DNA of 64,000 bases from Aurantiochytrium sp. KH105 (lineage: Eukaryota > Sar > Bigyra > Thraustochytrida > Thraustochytriidae): NCBI GenBank assembly GCA_003116975.1, contig BGKB01000009.1, positions 435,126-499,125 of the forward strand, read 5' to 3'. The notes under the pieces are model-generated. The model was not told the origin of the DNA. It made no database searches and was given only the letters and a program-made list of their open reading frames with translations. Position 1 is the stretch's first letter. Each line of letters opens with the position of its first letter. Positions 37,208-47,545 of this stretch are shown here, in pieces. The position numbers and the translations under genes are program-made.

Positions 37208-37814
37208 TGATCTTAAGTCGCTTTCTTCCTCGTCGGCTGCTTCGTTGACCGTGGAGACGACATCCAAAGACGGTGATGATTGAGACGAGGTCTTTGATGA
37301 GTTCATCTTGCGGTCCTCCATCGTCTTCTTGTCCATTTGGATGGACAACTCGAATTGAGGCTCCTTTGGAAGTGACAATCCACTCGAGCAAGTTGAATGC
37401 GAGTCTACAGAGACGGTCTCTATAGGTAACCACGACTTCATCGAGTTCTCCACGCATTGCGAGTTCCAGGATGGAACGAGGGCCGCGTCTTTTGAAGTCG
37501 ATACCCGACCCAATGTCTCGGATGACTTGGTGTTTGGGGAAGTTTTCTTCGACCTAAGCGACTTGTCTGGAGAGGTCGTCCTTCTGCGCTTTGCTACTGA
37601 CTCTTGCAAAACATAGTCGATGTCGCTCAGCTTCCGTTTGCCCAGGAGTGTCTGAGTTGATGTCAACGTCCTCGATACATACTCGTCGGTGTCCGCCTTT
37701 TGTCCTGTAACTTCTGACTTTGTTGTCGTTAGCGTAGTTTCGTATTCTATCTCTGTGCAGTCCGAGCCGCAAAGCGGCGACTCCAACGGAGACGTAGTGT
37801 CGCTCGTCTGACAT
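37197..37814 (-). pseudogene. tnpA: IS607 TnpA serine recombinase with one in-frame stop
   Basis: A 205-codon frame. Residues 7-50 form the MerR-like DNA-binding domain (YVSVGVAALRLGLHRDRIRN ... GGHRR). Residues 67-85 contain CFARVSSKAQKDDLSRQV with the nucleophile at Ser73. The frame is interrupted by a TAG at 37554-37556 and then continues without a shift into DIGSGIDFKRRG, MRGELDEVVVTYRDRLCRLA and IITVFGCRLHG, all typical of the IS607 resolvase domain. One stop is therefore the only break seen; readthrough, a base error or genuine decay would all explain it. The enzyme normally excises and inserts IS607 elements through a serine-phosphodiester intermediate. Confidence 0.8.
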
Positions 37815-38509
37815 CGAGAGACGCGCGCGCGCGCGCAGTGCACGAGCCAGCGCGGCGCACGTGCCAGGGCCGCTGCAGCAGTGGCAGCTGCAGCTGCAGC
37901 TACGGCCAGAAGCTGGCCACACACACACACACCAGTCACACGCGAACGAACGAACGAACGAGGGAGGAATTCAGGGAACCCCGACCAGGGCCGCTGCCCT
38001 GGCGGATCAGCAGGAGCGCCTCCCGCGCTCTCCCTCTCCTTCCCACGGATGCACTCACCAGCGAGGGAGCGAGGAGAGAGACCCTGCTCGCTGCCGCGGA
38101 CAACCTGGCCATCACACCGCACGCGCGACTTCCTGTAGGCCCCGGCCGGCCAAGAGCAGGTTACTTGGCACAGCGGTTTGTTTCGCAGGGAGGCAGGGTG
38201 GATGCATAAAACCAAATCCATCACCGCAACGCCATGTCACGAGGGCCACAAACTTCCTGTCCAGGAAAAAAATGGGCTTCTTCCGACACAACAGCAGGCC
38301 GGCGGCCCGAGGTACGGGTTCAATGATTGAGAGCTACGCAATTTTATTGACGCCAAGTGTCAGAGGCCGAGTCAGGCGAGCCGGGATCGACCGGCGAATG
38401 AGGAAGGTGTGGCGGTGCAGACTCGCAACAGACGCAAGGCCTCGCTGTCGGTCCGCAAGCCAACAAGAGCTCAGATTGGTCCTCTTCAAGCAAGAACGGC
38501 GTGGTCGCG
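37815..38509. other. Low-complexity spacer between IS607 remnant and LRR gene
   Basis: GC-rich sequence with GC/CG alternations at 37822-37837, a CA tract at about 37917-37932 and an AACG repeat at about 37944-37961. It should include the LRR gene promoter at its right end. No coding sequence is supportable. Confidence 0.5.
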
Positions 38510-41500
38510 ATGATGCTTCGGCATCTACTGCTCCTGGTCGTCCTTCTTTGTGCCTCAGCCTTGACGAGTGGCGCAACCTGCGTCTGCAACACTGATCCTT
38601 GTGACGACTCGTCGACTTGGGCTAACTGCGCCTCCAGTATTGCCGAAGACGAGAACCGCAACACTGACGCTTTCGTGCCTGTCCTTTCCTCCTTGACCTC
38701 GCTCACGTCCCTGTAAGTTTTCTTTGTTGCAGAGAGCTGGCAGGATATACTAACCAATCAGTCTATAATCGTAGCGATCTGGGGGGCAATGGTCTGACGG
38801 CTATCTCTGAATCTGTTGGCCAGCTGACAAATCTTGAGAGGCTGTACGTGCATCAAAATCATCGATATGGCGAGACCAACTGAGTTGCCACTAACATTCG
38901 CCATTCAAAAATCCCCTCTTTGCAGATATCTCTACCAAAACAAGCTCACGGAATTGCCTTCTTCGATTGGGGCTTTGACTAAGCTGACTTCCTTGTACGT
39001 GAAAGTGGCCGTAACAAATCGTTCTCCGAGGAAATTAGAATGATGACCCTCACACTTGAACATGAACAACAACAGATATTCCTACAGCAATCAGCTCACG
39101 TCTCTCCCCGAGAGCATTTCGGGACTTTCCGAACTTGGTCACCTGTAAGTCAGATGATGTCATCAAACGCCTGTCGAGACAGGAAATGAACTTGTCACTA
39201 ACATTCGTCATTCGAAAATCACTCAATTGCAGAAATGTTCGCAACAACAACATCACGGAATTTCCCTCTTCGATTGGGGCTTTGACCAAGCTGACTTCCT
39301 TGTACGTGAAAGTGGCCGTAGCGGATCGTTCTCCGAGGAAATTAGAATGATGACCCTCACACTTGAACATGAACAACAACAGAAGTTCCGAAAACAATCA
39401 GCTCACGTCTCTCCCCGAGAGCATTTCGGGACTTTCCGAACTTCTTTACCTGTAAGTCAGATGATGTCATCAAATGGTTGACGAGACAGAAAATGAATTC
39501 TGACTAACATTGGCCATTCGAAAATCCCCTATTTACAGAGATCTCCACCAAAACAAGCTCACGGAATTGCCTTCTTCGATTGGGGCTTTGACCAAGCTGA
39601 CTTCCTTGTACGTGAAAGTGGCCGTAACAAATCGTTCTCCGAGGAAATTAGAATGATGACCCTCACACTTGAACATGAACAACAACAGAGATTCCTACAG
39701 CAATCAGCTCACGTCTCTCCCCGAGAGCATTTCGGGACTTTCCGAACTTGGTTACCTGTAAGTCAGATGATGTCATCGAACGCCTGTCGAGACAGGAAAT
39801 GACTTGTCACTCACATTCGTCATTCAAAAATCACTCAATTGCAGATCTCTCTACCAAAACAAGCTCACGGAATTGCCCTCTTCGATTGGGGCTTTGACCA
39901 AGCTGACTTCCTTGTACGTGAAAGTGGCCGTAGCGGATCGTTCTCCGAGGAAATTAGAATGATGACCCTCACACTTGAACATGAACAACAACAGATATTC
40001 CTACAGCAATCAGCTCACGTCTCTCCCCGAGAGCATTTCGGGACTTTCCGAACTTGGCGTTCTGTAAGTCCGATGATGTCATCAAACGCCTGTCGAGACA
40101 GGAAATGACTTGTCACTCACATTCGTCATTCAAAAATCACTCAATTGCAGATCTCTCTACCAAAACAAGCTCACGGAATTGCCCTCTTCGATTGAGGCTT
40201 TGGCCAAGCTGACTTCCTTGTACGTGAAAATGGCCGAAGCTGATCGTGATCCTAGCGTATTCGAAAAATGACCCTCACACTTGAACATGAACAACAACAG
40301 ATATTCCAACAGCAATCAGCTCACGTCTCTCCCCGAGAGCATTTCGGGACTTTCCGAACTTGGTACCCTGTAAGTCAGATGATGTCATCAAACGCCTGTC
40401 GAGACAGGAAATGACTTTTCACTAACATTCGTCATTCGAAAATCACTCAATTGCAGAAATGTTCGCAACAACAACATCACGGAATTGCCCTCTTCGATTG
40501 GGGCTTTGACTAAGCTGACTTCCTTGTACGTGAAAATGGCCGAAGCGGATCGTGATCCTAGCGTATTCGAAAGATGACCCTCACACTTGAACATGAACAA
40601 CAACAGATATTCCTACAGCAATCAGCTCACGTCTCTCCCCGAGAGCATTTCGGGACTTTCCGAACTTGGTACCCTGTAAGTCAGATGATGTCATCAAACG
40701 CCTGTCGAGACAGGAAATGACTTTTCACTAACATTCGTCATTCGAAAATCACTCAATTGCAGATATCTGTACCAAAACAAGCTCACGGGATTGCCCTCTT
40801 CGATTGNNNNNNNNNNNNNNNNNNNNNNNNNNNNNNNNNNNNNNNNNNNNNNNNNNNNNNNNNNNNNNNNNNNNNNNNNNNNNNNNNNNNNNNNNNNNNN
40901 NNNNNNNNNNNNNNNNNNNNNNNNNNNNNNNNNNNNNNNNNNNNNNNNNGAAGCTTCCCAGGAAATTAGAAAGATGACCCTCACACTTGAACGCGAGCAT
41001 GAACAGATCTTCTTACAGTAACCAGCTCACGTCCCTCCCCGAGACTATTTCGGGACTTTCCGAACTTACCGACCTGTAAGTCAGATGATGTCATCAAATG
41101 GTTGACGAGACAGAAAATGAAATCTGAATAACATTGGCCATTCGAAAATCCCCTGTCTACAGAGATCTCTCCTTCAACAACCTCATGGAATTGCCCTCTT
41201 CGATTGGGGCTTTGACCAAGCTGACTAAGTTGTACGTGATAGTGGCTGAAGCTTCCCAGGAAATTAGAAAGATGACCCTCACACTTGAACGCGAGCATGA
41301 ACAGATCTTCTTACAGTAACCAGCTCACGTCGCTCCCCGAGACTATTTCGGGACTTTCCGAACTTCTTTACCTGTAAGTCAGATGATGTCATCAAACGCC
41401 TGTCGAGACAGGAAATGACTTGTCACTAACATTCGTCATTCGAAAATCACTCAAATGCAGAAATGTTCGCAACAACAAGCTCACGGAATTGCCCTCTTCG

Positions 41501-42403
41501 ATTGGGGCTTTGACCAAGCTGTCTTACTTGTACGTGAAAGTGGCCGTAGCGGATCGTTCTCCGAGGAAACTAGAATGATGACCCTCACACTTGAACATGA
41601 ACAACAACAGATATTCCGACGTCAATCAGCTCACGTCCCTCCCCGAGAGCATTTTGGGACTTTCCAAACTTCGTGACCTGTATGTAAGATGATGTCATCG
41701 AGACGGCGACGAAGTAATCGATTATACGAGCGAACCGCTGAAAAGGAACTAACACTTCGTTTTATGTTATAGAGACATGTCTTACAATCCTCTCACCTCC
41801 GTTCCCGAAAGCCTTTCCGAACTCACAAAGCTCAGAAGTCTGTACGTCAACACATACGCTCGTTAGAATCAGAGATCAATCGTACTCACTGTCACAATCA
41901 ATCGTACAGGGATATCGCAGACACAGATCTTACGAAGCTTCCCCAAGCGATCACTATCATGACAAATCTGATCTACTTGTAAGTTCTTCGCGAGATATCT
42001 GCGGTGCAAGAAAGCTCACACGATTCCGATGCGCAGGGACATTGATAACGTTCCTCTCTGCGGGCCACAGCCAGTTCTTCCTGCCTCCCTCACGGGGACA
42101 AATCGACCGTATGAAGGAACAGGGCAATTTAACGCGTGTCCAACGCCGTCCCCTACGCAGTCCCATACTACACCAACTACGCAGTTCCCTACAACTGAGC
42201 CGACAGCGATGAACGATGACGAGTCGTCGGCTACGCTGGTGGCGCTTACCGTGGGTCCTCTGGCTGGCGCGTTTGTGGCCGTCTCATTCGTTGCCGCTGT
42301 CGTCATTCGTCGCCGCCGTCGCGCGGCCACGACCGAGGCCAACGCAGTACCCGACGCAGTGCCCTACGCAGTGCCCTACGAAGGCCCCTCCGCAGGCCCT
42401 TAG
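38510..42403 (+). CDS. LRR receptor-like type I membrane protein, about 23 exons
   Basis: Exon 1 is 38510-38712, encoding a signal peptide (MMLRHLLLLVVLLCASALTS) and a Cys-rich cap (CVCNTDPC). Twenty-one 69-nt exons follow, starting at 38775, 38926, 39076, 39233, 39383, 39539, 39689, 39845, 39995, 40151, 40301, 40457, 40607, 40763, 41007, 41163, 41305, 41461, 41611, 41773 and 41910. Each encodes one 23-residue LRR, with introns always in phase 2. The last exon, 42037-42403, gives a Pro/Thr-rich stalk, a membrane helix (LVALTVGPLAGAFVAVSFVA), RRRRR and a short tail without a kinase or other domain. LRR types alternate: LYQNKLTELPSSIGALTKLT and SYSNQLTSLPESISGLSEL. About 672 residues, not counting anything hidden in the gap at 40807-40949. 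A cell-surface recognition role is inference. Confidence 0.8.
38926..41679 (+). repeat. 306-bp tandem array of LRR exon pairs and their introns
   Basis: The unit is exon A (69) + intron A (81) + exon B (69) + intron B (87) = 306 bp. A-type exon starts at 39233, 39539, 39845, 40151, 40457 and 40763 are exactly 306 bp apart. The introns are nearly as similar as the exons: type A starts gtacgtgaaa and ends aacaacaacag; type B starts gtaagtcagatgatgtcatc and ends in a cag after a cattcg-rich stretch. Units around 41007-41460 have a shifted period (298) and their own intron variant. Similarity of introns points to recent amplification or gene conversion. Confidence 0.85.
40807..40949. other. Assembly gap (143 N) inside the LRR array
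   Basis: 143 undetermined bases interrupt an A-type LRR exon and its intron. Only about 41 bases would be needed to link the two sides without a missing unit, and 143 does not equal any whole unit plus that distance. The gap length is therefore probably arbitrary and the true copy number unknown. Confidence 0.95.
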
Positions 42404-42720
42404 GCACCAGACGCAGTCCCTACTGCGGTCCCCAATGGCCGAGCCGACAGTGATGAACGAGTGCCGCCAAAGTGATGAAGAGTGGTCGGCTACGCCGCTG
42501 GCGCTTATAAGTTGTGGTCGTCTCCTTGTTTGCCCCTGTCTTCGTCCGCTGCCGCCCTCGCGGCAAGATCGAGGCCGAAGCGAACGCCAAAGTCGCCGTT
42601 TTTGCCAGCGCCTGAGACATCCATCCGAAGTCCGAGTCATGATTTTATTGCATGCATCACCTGCATGGATGAGCTCAAAGAAATTATCAATGTTCTGACA
42701 ATCAATACCCTGCGGGGCTA
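42404..42720 (+). pseudogene. Decayed copy of the LRR gene terminal exon
   Basis: About 42433-42600 repeats the order seen in the last LRR exon: gagccgacag, atgaacga, then gtcggctacg, ggcgcttat and a cgccgccctcg-type stretch corresponding to the membrane helix and RRRRR region. It is clearly diverged and has no continuous frame. It is best read as a remnant of a tandem duplicate of the receptor gene 3' end. The last ~100 bases are unassigned. Confidence 0.55.
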
Positions 42721-42772
42721 AAGCACCCGCGACCTGAAGTGCGGTTTTTCCGATGGAATTGTCTTATTGGTT

Positions 42773-44437
42773 CTATTCGTAGCCGGCGGAGCCGGTCTTG
42801 ACGAAGGATGACTTGTAGAAGAAGGAGACTTGGGAGCAGGCCAGTGAGTAGGAGCTTCCTCGGCGCGCAGTAGCTGCTTCGCCAAAGTTATCAAGCGAAT
42901 AGTCCTTGTAGAAATCTCGAAGGAGTCGGTCTGCGTTGGCTTTGAGCGCGATCGCCTTGTCCTTGTCGCAGTGTGCAGCCTCGTGCAGGTATTGCGCGGC
43001 AGCGAGGCGCGCATGGAGGTATTGTTGAACATCGTGCGCCTGGTTCTCCTTCGCGTTCATGTAGGTCGAAGCAATGTCCGGAAGCTCGCGGCCGAAATTT
43101 GGAAAGGACCAAAAGTCTCCGACCGCATCGAAGTCACCACCAGAAAGATAAGCTATGAGGCCCTTTTGGCAGATGACGGGAAGCTGAGAGAGGACGAAGA
43201 CGCCGGCAATTAGCTGACCCAGGGCCAGTCTTTGCTCTGCAAGGTCGAGGGGTACCCGAAGATGGCTTTCGTAGGCAGAGGCTTCGTTGTCAGGGTCAGG
43301 GTAGCCGTTCTGAGGTTTGTTGTCGCCAGCCTCGTCAATGAGGAATGTGTGCTTGAGCTTGAAGTTGCTAAAAAATTTGACTGCGATCTGCCCTCTGACG
43401 TTTTTGACAAGTTCGAAACGTACGGGCCAGGTTACGGTAGATCTCTTTTTGCCAAAGTGGCTGGTAGATGGAGGCGAGCTTTGTTCTGATCTCTCGGCAG
43501 AGCGTCCTGTAGCTCCTATCGCGAAGCTGGGTGACCTTCTCGGGTCCTCTGGGGTCCGGGTTGGAAATGCGGACCGCACCATCATTGATCTTCTCGCGGA
43601 TTCTCCACCGCAAGCATTTTCATGTTGTGGGTTGCTCGGAAACCTGTGTGGATGCCGTCGTCGCGCTCATTCATGACGACAAAGTAGCCGATGTTCTCCT
43701 CAAGCATTTTGGCCATGTGATCGCTTTCCATGCCCAGATTGCTCTCAATGATGAGAACAGACACATTGTGTTGCAGAAGCGGGTGTCCGAGCGGAGTTGA
43801 TTCACGTGCTCGATGATAAGGCTGTGGTTCTCCTTGGCCGTTTTGCAGGGAAAGGATTCGAGGCCGACGATCAAGTGCATGCCGCCGCGGCGGATGACGC
43901 TAGTGATTGCACTTTCCGATTGCTTGCCCACCGCGGCAGGGTCGTTCGAGTGGAAGACATGGTCGTAGGTTTCGTTGTAAGGCAGCGATAAGCGTTCCAT
44001 GTTCGCAAATTGGTTGATGAGCTTTTTCGGGAACGCCCGCTGATGCAGCGCAGACGCGACACCACCAATCTCTCGCGCAAGCATCTCCTCCTGACCCCTC
44101 ATGATAGCATTGAGACTCTTGCGCTTGCGCTTCGATGACCACGCTGGAAGCAAGTGCGCGTTGTGGTTGCATTTGTGCGCCTCATCTTTGTCGCGACATG
44201 GCTTGCACGCAAGGTGGATGTTTGTGACGGCGAAAAGAAGCTCGCCATGCAGATCCTTCTGCTCGACGTGTTTTGTGAAGAAGTTGTCTTCACTGGTGAT
44301 CGTACTGATACCAATGATGCTCGTGCGCTCGAGCTGGTGCAAGGACACCACCACCTCCTCGCAGAGCACCACGTTGGGATCTGAGCCTGACCTGGGCGTT
44401 GAAAGAAGCTTTCAGCTCGAACACAGAGACTCATTTT
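42773..44437 (-). pseudogene. Fossil of a herpes/mirus-type terminase large subunit and adjoining fragment
   Basis: A broken virus-derived stretch on the reverse strand, spread over several frames (at least two or three breaks). Parts: an ATPase-like region with a following Cys/His cluster (about 44000-44437), a nuclease-like region (about 43370-43990) resembling the terminase nuclease of herpesviruses and mirusviruses, and a third fragment (about 42773-43480) that I cannot assign and that may be the terminase C-terminus or a second viral gene. Capsid-packaging terminases of this kind are absent from normal eukaryotic gene sets, so viral descent is the simplest reading. Family assignment is from motif order only. 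Preserved long stretches suggest a moderately old rather than ancient insertion. Confidence 0.55.
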
Positions 44438-47400
44438 CGCGGCTCATCTCCTGCTACATCCATTCCCAGTTGCAGCCTACGAGTTGGCGCTTGAGCAAAA
44501 GCAGCGAGGTCAGATCATTGGTGTCAAGCTGTTGAACGGGACGATGAAACGTGGAATGAAAAACTTTTGACAATTTCGGTTGGGACAACAACCAGCTCAC
44601 AAGAGTGTTTCAGGCTGCGGTTTCTGCGTCGTAGTGACTTCTTATTTTTTTAAAAACAAGCTGTTTCAACAAAATCCATTGTAGTGGCATACCTGCAATA
44701 GGAAAGAAAAGCAAGACAGGCATTTTGTGTTTAAGGGGGGGGGTGTAAAAGCGAATCCACAGCGAGCCGCACCAAGAGTTGCGGTTGCATGAACCCGATC
44801 ACAGCCAGTCTCCAAAACGCGGTCAGGCCGAGCACGGAGCTAATTTGTGACTCGCCCCCGCGCACGACATCTGACAAGCTATTGCAGCAGCCAGCAGGCA
44901 GTCACCCACGTCCACCAAGCCAAGCCAAGCTAAGCCAAGCCAAGCCAAGCCAAGTCAAGTCAAGTCAGGTCAAATCAAGTCAAGTCAAGGAGACACGTCC
45001 AAGAAGAGTTTGGAAGCAGCCGCAGCGATTGCCTGCCGAGTGGCGGCTTGGTCAAGAGCACGGAGCGACTGCGACTGCGACTACACGTGCCGTAAGATGA
45101 GTAGGTTCGGCGCGCGTGTCGACTCGCCAGCCGACCGCAACAAACTAAGCCGGACGGCCACTCGTCCCCGACGGACGGCCCGCCCGCCGCAAGCAATTGC
45201 ATGAAGACCTCGGAAAGAACTCGTCCCAGCAGCAGCTGGCAGGAGCGCGTCGTGTCTCGTCGCCGCCACGCGGACATTGCCAATCGCTTCTTCCCCTTGG
45301 CCGCCGGAGCCGGAGCCGCTGCCGCCCCAGGCCCGCGCGAGCGTCGGAGCCGCGTCTCCACGCTCCGCTTCCTGGCAATTCTATTCTTCTCGCCGCTGCG
45401 CCTTACGCTTTTACATTAGAGACGGCGCCGGGGACTCGCGTCCCAGGCAAGGCTCGCAGCCGCACACTCGCTCCCGGCAAGCACAGGTAAGTAAGTCGCT
45501 GCCCGCGCAGGCCTGCGCCTCTCTCGTCGCGCTTGACATGAAATCGCCGCACGACGGCGTGCAGACGTCCCCGCCGCGTCGCCGTCGTCGCCGTCGCCGG
45601 CGCGGTCGCGGTCGCGGTCGCGCGGGGCGTACAGTGTCGCGCGTGCGGCGAGGGCGGCCTTGCGATGCGGTGCCTCGCCTTGCAATGGACGCCGTCGCGG
45701 GAAGCGAAGAAGACGCAGCGGCACGCGCCGCGCCCTGAGAGAGCGCGACTTCCCACGGCCCGCTCCCGCCGGCCGGGGTCCTGCACGAAGGCGGCGGCCG
45801 GAGCACGTCTCGGAGGCCGCGCAGCTGCAGCCCGCGTCCCGTCGCGAGCGTGTTCCGGAGAGATCGCGCGCGGGTTTTCTCGAGGTCAGGTCGTGGTGCC
45901 AAGGAAACGGCCTCGCCATGCCATGCCATGCCATGCCGTGCCAAGCCGCAGCTCACCCAGGCCGAGCGGCCGTCCAGAGCGGGACCCACGCCGCGCGGGG
46001 CGCAGCAGAGCGCGGGTTGCGGTATGGCGGGGCGTCGCTTGCGCCCGGTCATCGCGGCTGTTCATGCTCTACGTCCATCCATCGTCATGAGTCTAGGCGG
46101 CCCTGTTTATTATAGCGCGGCTGCGATCTGGTCATCTCCGCGGGAGGCGGGGCCGGCGTGAGAAGTCTCAGACGCGCGGGGCGTAGGAAAAGCGGTAGCG
46201 CAGCCGTAGCTGCGCGGAATCCGCGGCCTGCTCGCAACCGCGCGCCTGAGGACGCCGGGTCCAGNGCGCCCGAGACGCCGGAGACGCCCGCCCGCCCGCC
46301 CGCCCGCCCGCCCGCCCGCCGCCTCCGCGCGCCGCGTGCCGCCGCGAGCGCGCCCGGGAGCGAGGGCGCGGCATCTCGTCCTCCTCGCCCTCGTCCTCTT
46401 CATCTCCATCTCCATCTCCTCCCGCATCCCCGTCCTCGCCGCCGCGCCTCCGCGCGCGCAGACCCCGCCCGCGCGCCGCGCGCCCGCCCCTCGCCCGCCC
46501 TCGCCGCGCGCCGCCCGAGGGCCGCGGCCGCGCAGGCGGAGGGGGCCAACACCGAGCGCCAAGGCGACGTCGACGGCGCCGGCCTCGGCGGCCTCGACGA
46601 CCCGGGCTTCGACCCTCGGCCGCGCCCTCTTCGCGCCACCTCCCTCGCCTCGCGCTCGAGCAGCAGCAGCAGCTGCTGCACCTCGAGCAGCAGCTCGAGA
46701 GGGAGGACCAGAAGCGGCAGGGGCGGTCGGTCAGTCAGTCGCGCAGACTCGGCCGAGTCGGTAAGAGCGACGCGAGACGAGACGAGACGAGACGAGCCGA
46801 GACGGCCTCGAGCTCGAGCAGCAGCAGCAGCAGCAGGAGCGCCAAGAGCGGGAAAGGACGCTTGCCAGGGAGGACGCCAAGAGCGGCTCGTGGGGCTCGT
46901 CGAAGCGAGCTGGGACGGACGAACGAGGGACGGCGCCGAGCGCCGAGCGCGGGGGATACAGAGGCGAATTCTGCTGGCGCGCCGGGAGCGGTTCGTTCGG
47001 CGTGGCCCACCTCGCATCGACTGGTCTCAGCATCTTCTCTCGGGTCTCGTCTGTCTCGTCTCGTTTCACCTCCTCGCTTCGATTTACGCTCGCCTCGAAG
47101 CCGGGTTGGTGGACGCTTGCTTCCTTGGGTGGTGTACTAGCGAGGAAGTGGAGGAGGCGGCAAAAAGGTCCGTCTCGAGTTTCGACGCCGGCGCGTCCTC
47201 GACTTTGAGAGCGAGACGCGGGAATTTTGCGCCGAGCCTGGAGTGCCGTGCAGAAAAGGAAAGGGCCAGGTCGGAGCATTTAGTTGTTGTTGTGGTGGTG
47301 GTGCTTCAACTGCTACTGCTACTGCTACTGCTGTTGCTGTCGCTGGTGCTCCTGACCGCAGCCAGCACGGCATCAGGGACCAAACGCTTTTCCGAACCGC

Positions 47401-47545
47401 TGTCGTGTAGGTAGGTAGGTAGGTAGGTAGGTGGGCAGCCAGACAGCCAGGCAAACAAGCAGGCCAAGGGGACAGAAGAGTAAAACGCGAGCCCGGGCCG
47501 ACGGGGCGAGGCGAGGCGAGGCCACGCGCGCCATTCAGAGGCACC
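44438..47545. other. Repeat-rich GC-rich region, no supportable gene
   Basis: About 3.1 kb. The first 120 bases may still belong to the viral fossil. Features: a G run (44738-44746), a CAAGC/CAAGT pentamer array (about 44917-44990), a Pro/Arg-type GC-rich tract with GGTCGC repeats (about 45580-45625), CATGC repeats (45915-45940), a CCCG tetranucleotide array (about 46281-46320), an undetermined base at 46265, GAGAC repeats near 46771-46800, CTACTG repeats (47308-47335) and a GTAG array (47407-47433). Long open frames on both strands are low-complexity Arg/Ala/Ser and not credible. The right end carries the AGC kinase promoter. Confidence 0.55.

Larger units (their letters stand above)
35885..37814 (-). 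mobile_element. Decayed IS607-family transposon (tnpA + tnpB/Fanzor-like)
   Basis: About 1.9 kb on the reverse strand: a serine-recombinase tnpA (37814-37197) overlaps by 11 bases a tnpB/Fanzor-like gene (37207 to about 35947), followed by a candidate right-end motif at 35885-35897. This is the bacterial IS607 layout, also known from giant viruses and some eukaryotes. Both genes are damaged (an in-frame stop in tnpA; at least two frameshifts and a lost catalytic Asp in tnpB), so the copy is inactive as read. It is visibly more AT-rich than the flanking pyruvate kinase and intergenic DNA, which suggests transfer. IS607 elements have no terminal inverted repeats, so the left end (somewhere near 37815-37850) cannot be fixed by eye. 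Confidence 0.75.

Noticed and set aside
37197-38224. Treating the 532-codon reverse frame (36626-38224) as one protein
   Set aside because: Its first 340 codons are the wrong frame of TnpA plus low-complexity upstream DNA. The TnpB-like reading begins only at 37207.
39227-41676. Separate short proteins reading across LRR exons and introns in another frame (for example starting MQISLPKQAHG)
   Set aside because: They arise because one alternative frame is open through the repeated unit. The phase-2 exon frame gives canonical LRRs, a signal peptide and a membrane anchor, and explains every splice site.
38926-41679. CRISPR-like regular spacing
   Set aside because: The period is 306 bp, and the repeated parts are LRR-coding exons with proper splice sites in between. 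There are no short direct repeats with unique spacers.
45411-46052. A 213-codon reverse frame with an HGMAWHGMA-like start
   Set aside because: The start derives from CATGC repeats and the remainder from Arg-rich GGTCGC repeats, so it is best explained as repeat sequence.
46158-47414. A 418-codon forward frame upstream of the AGC kinase
   Set aside because: It crosses CCCG, GAGAC and CTACTG repeats and an undetermined base. Composition is repeat-driven and there is no similarity to any family I know.
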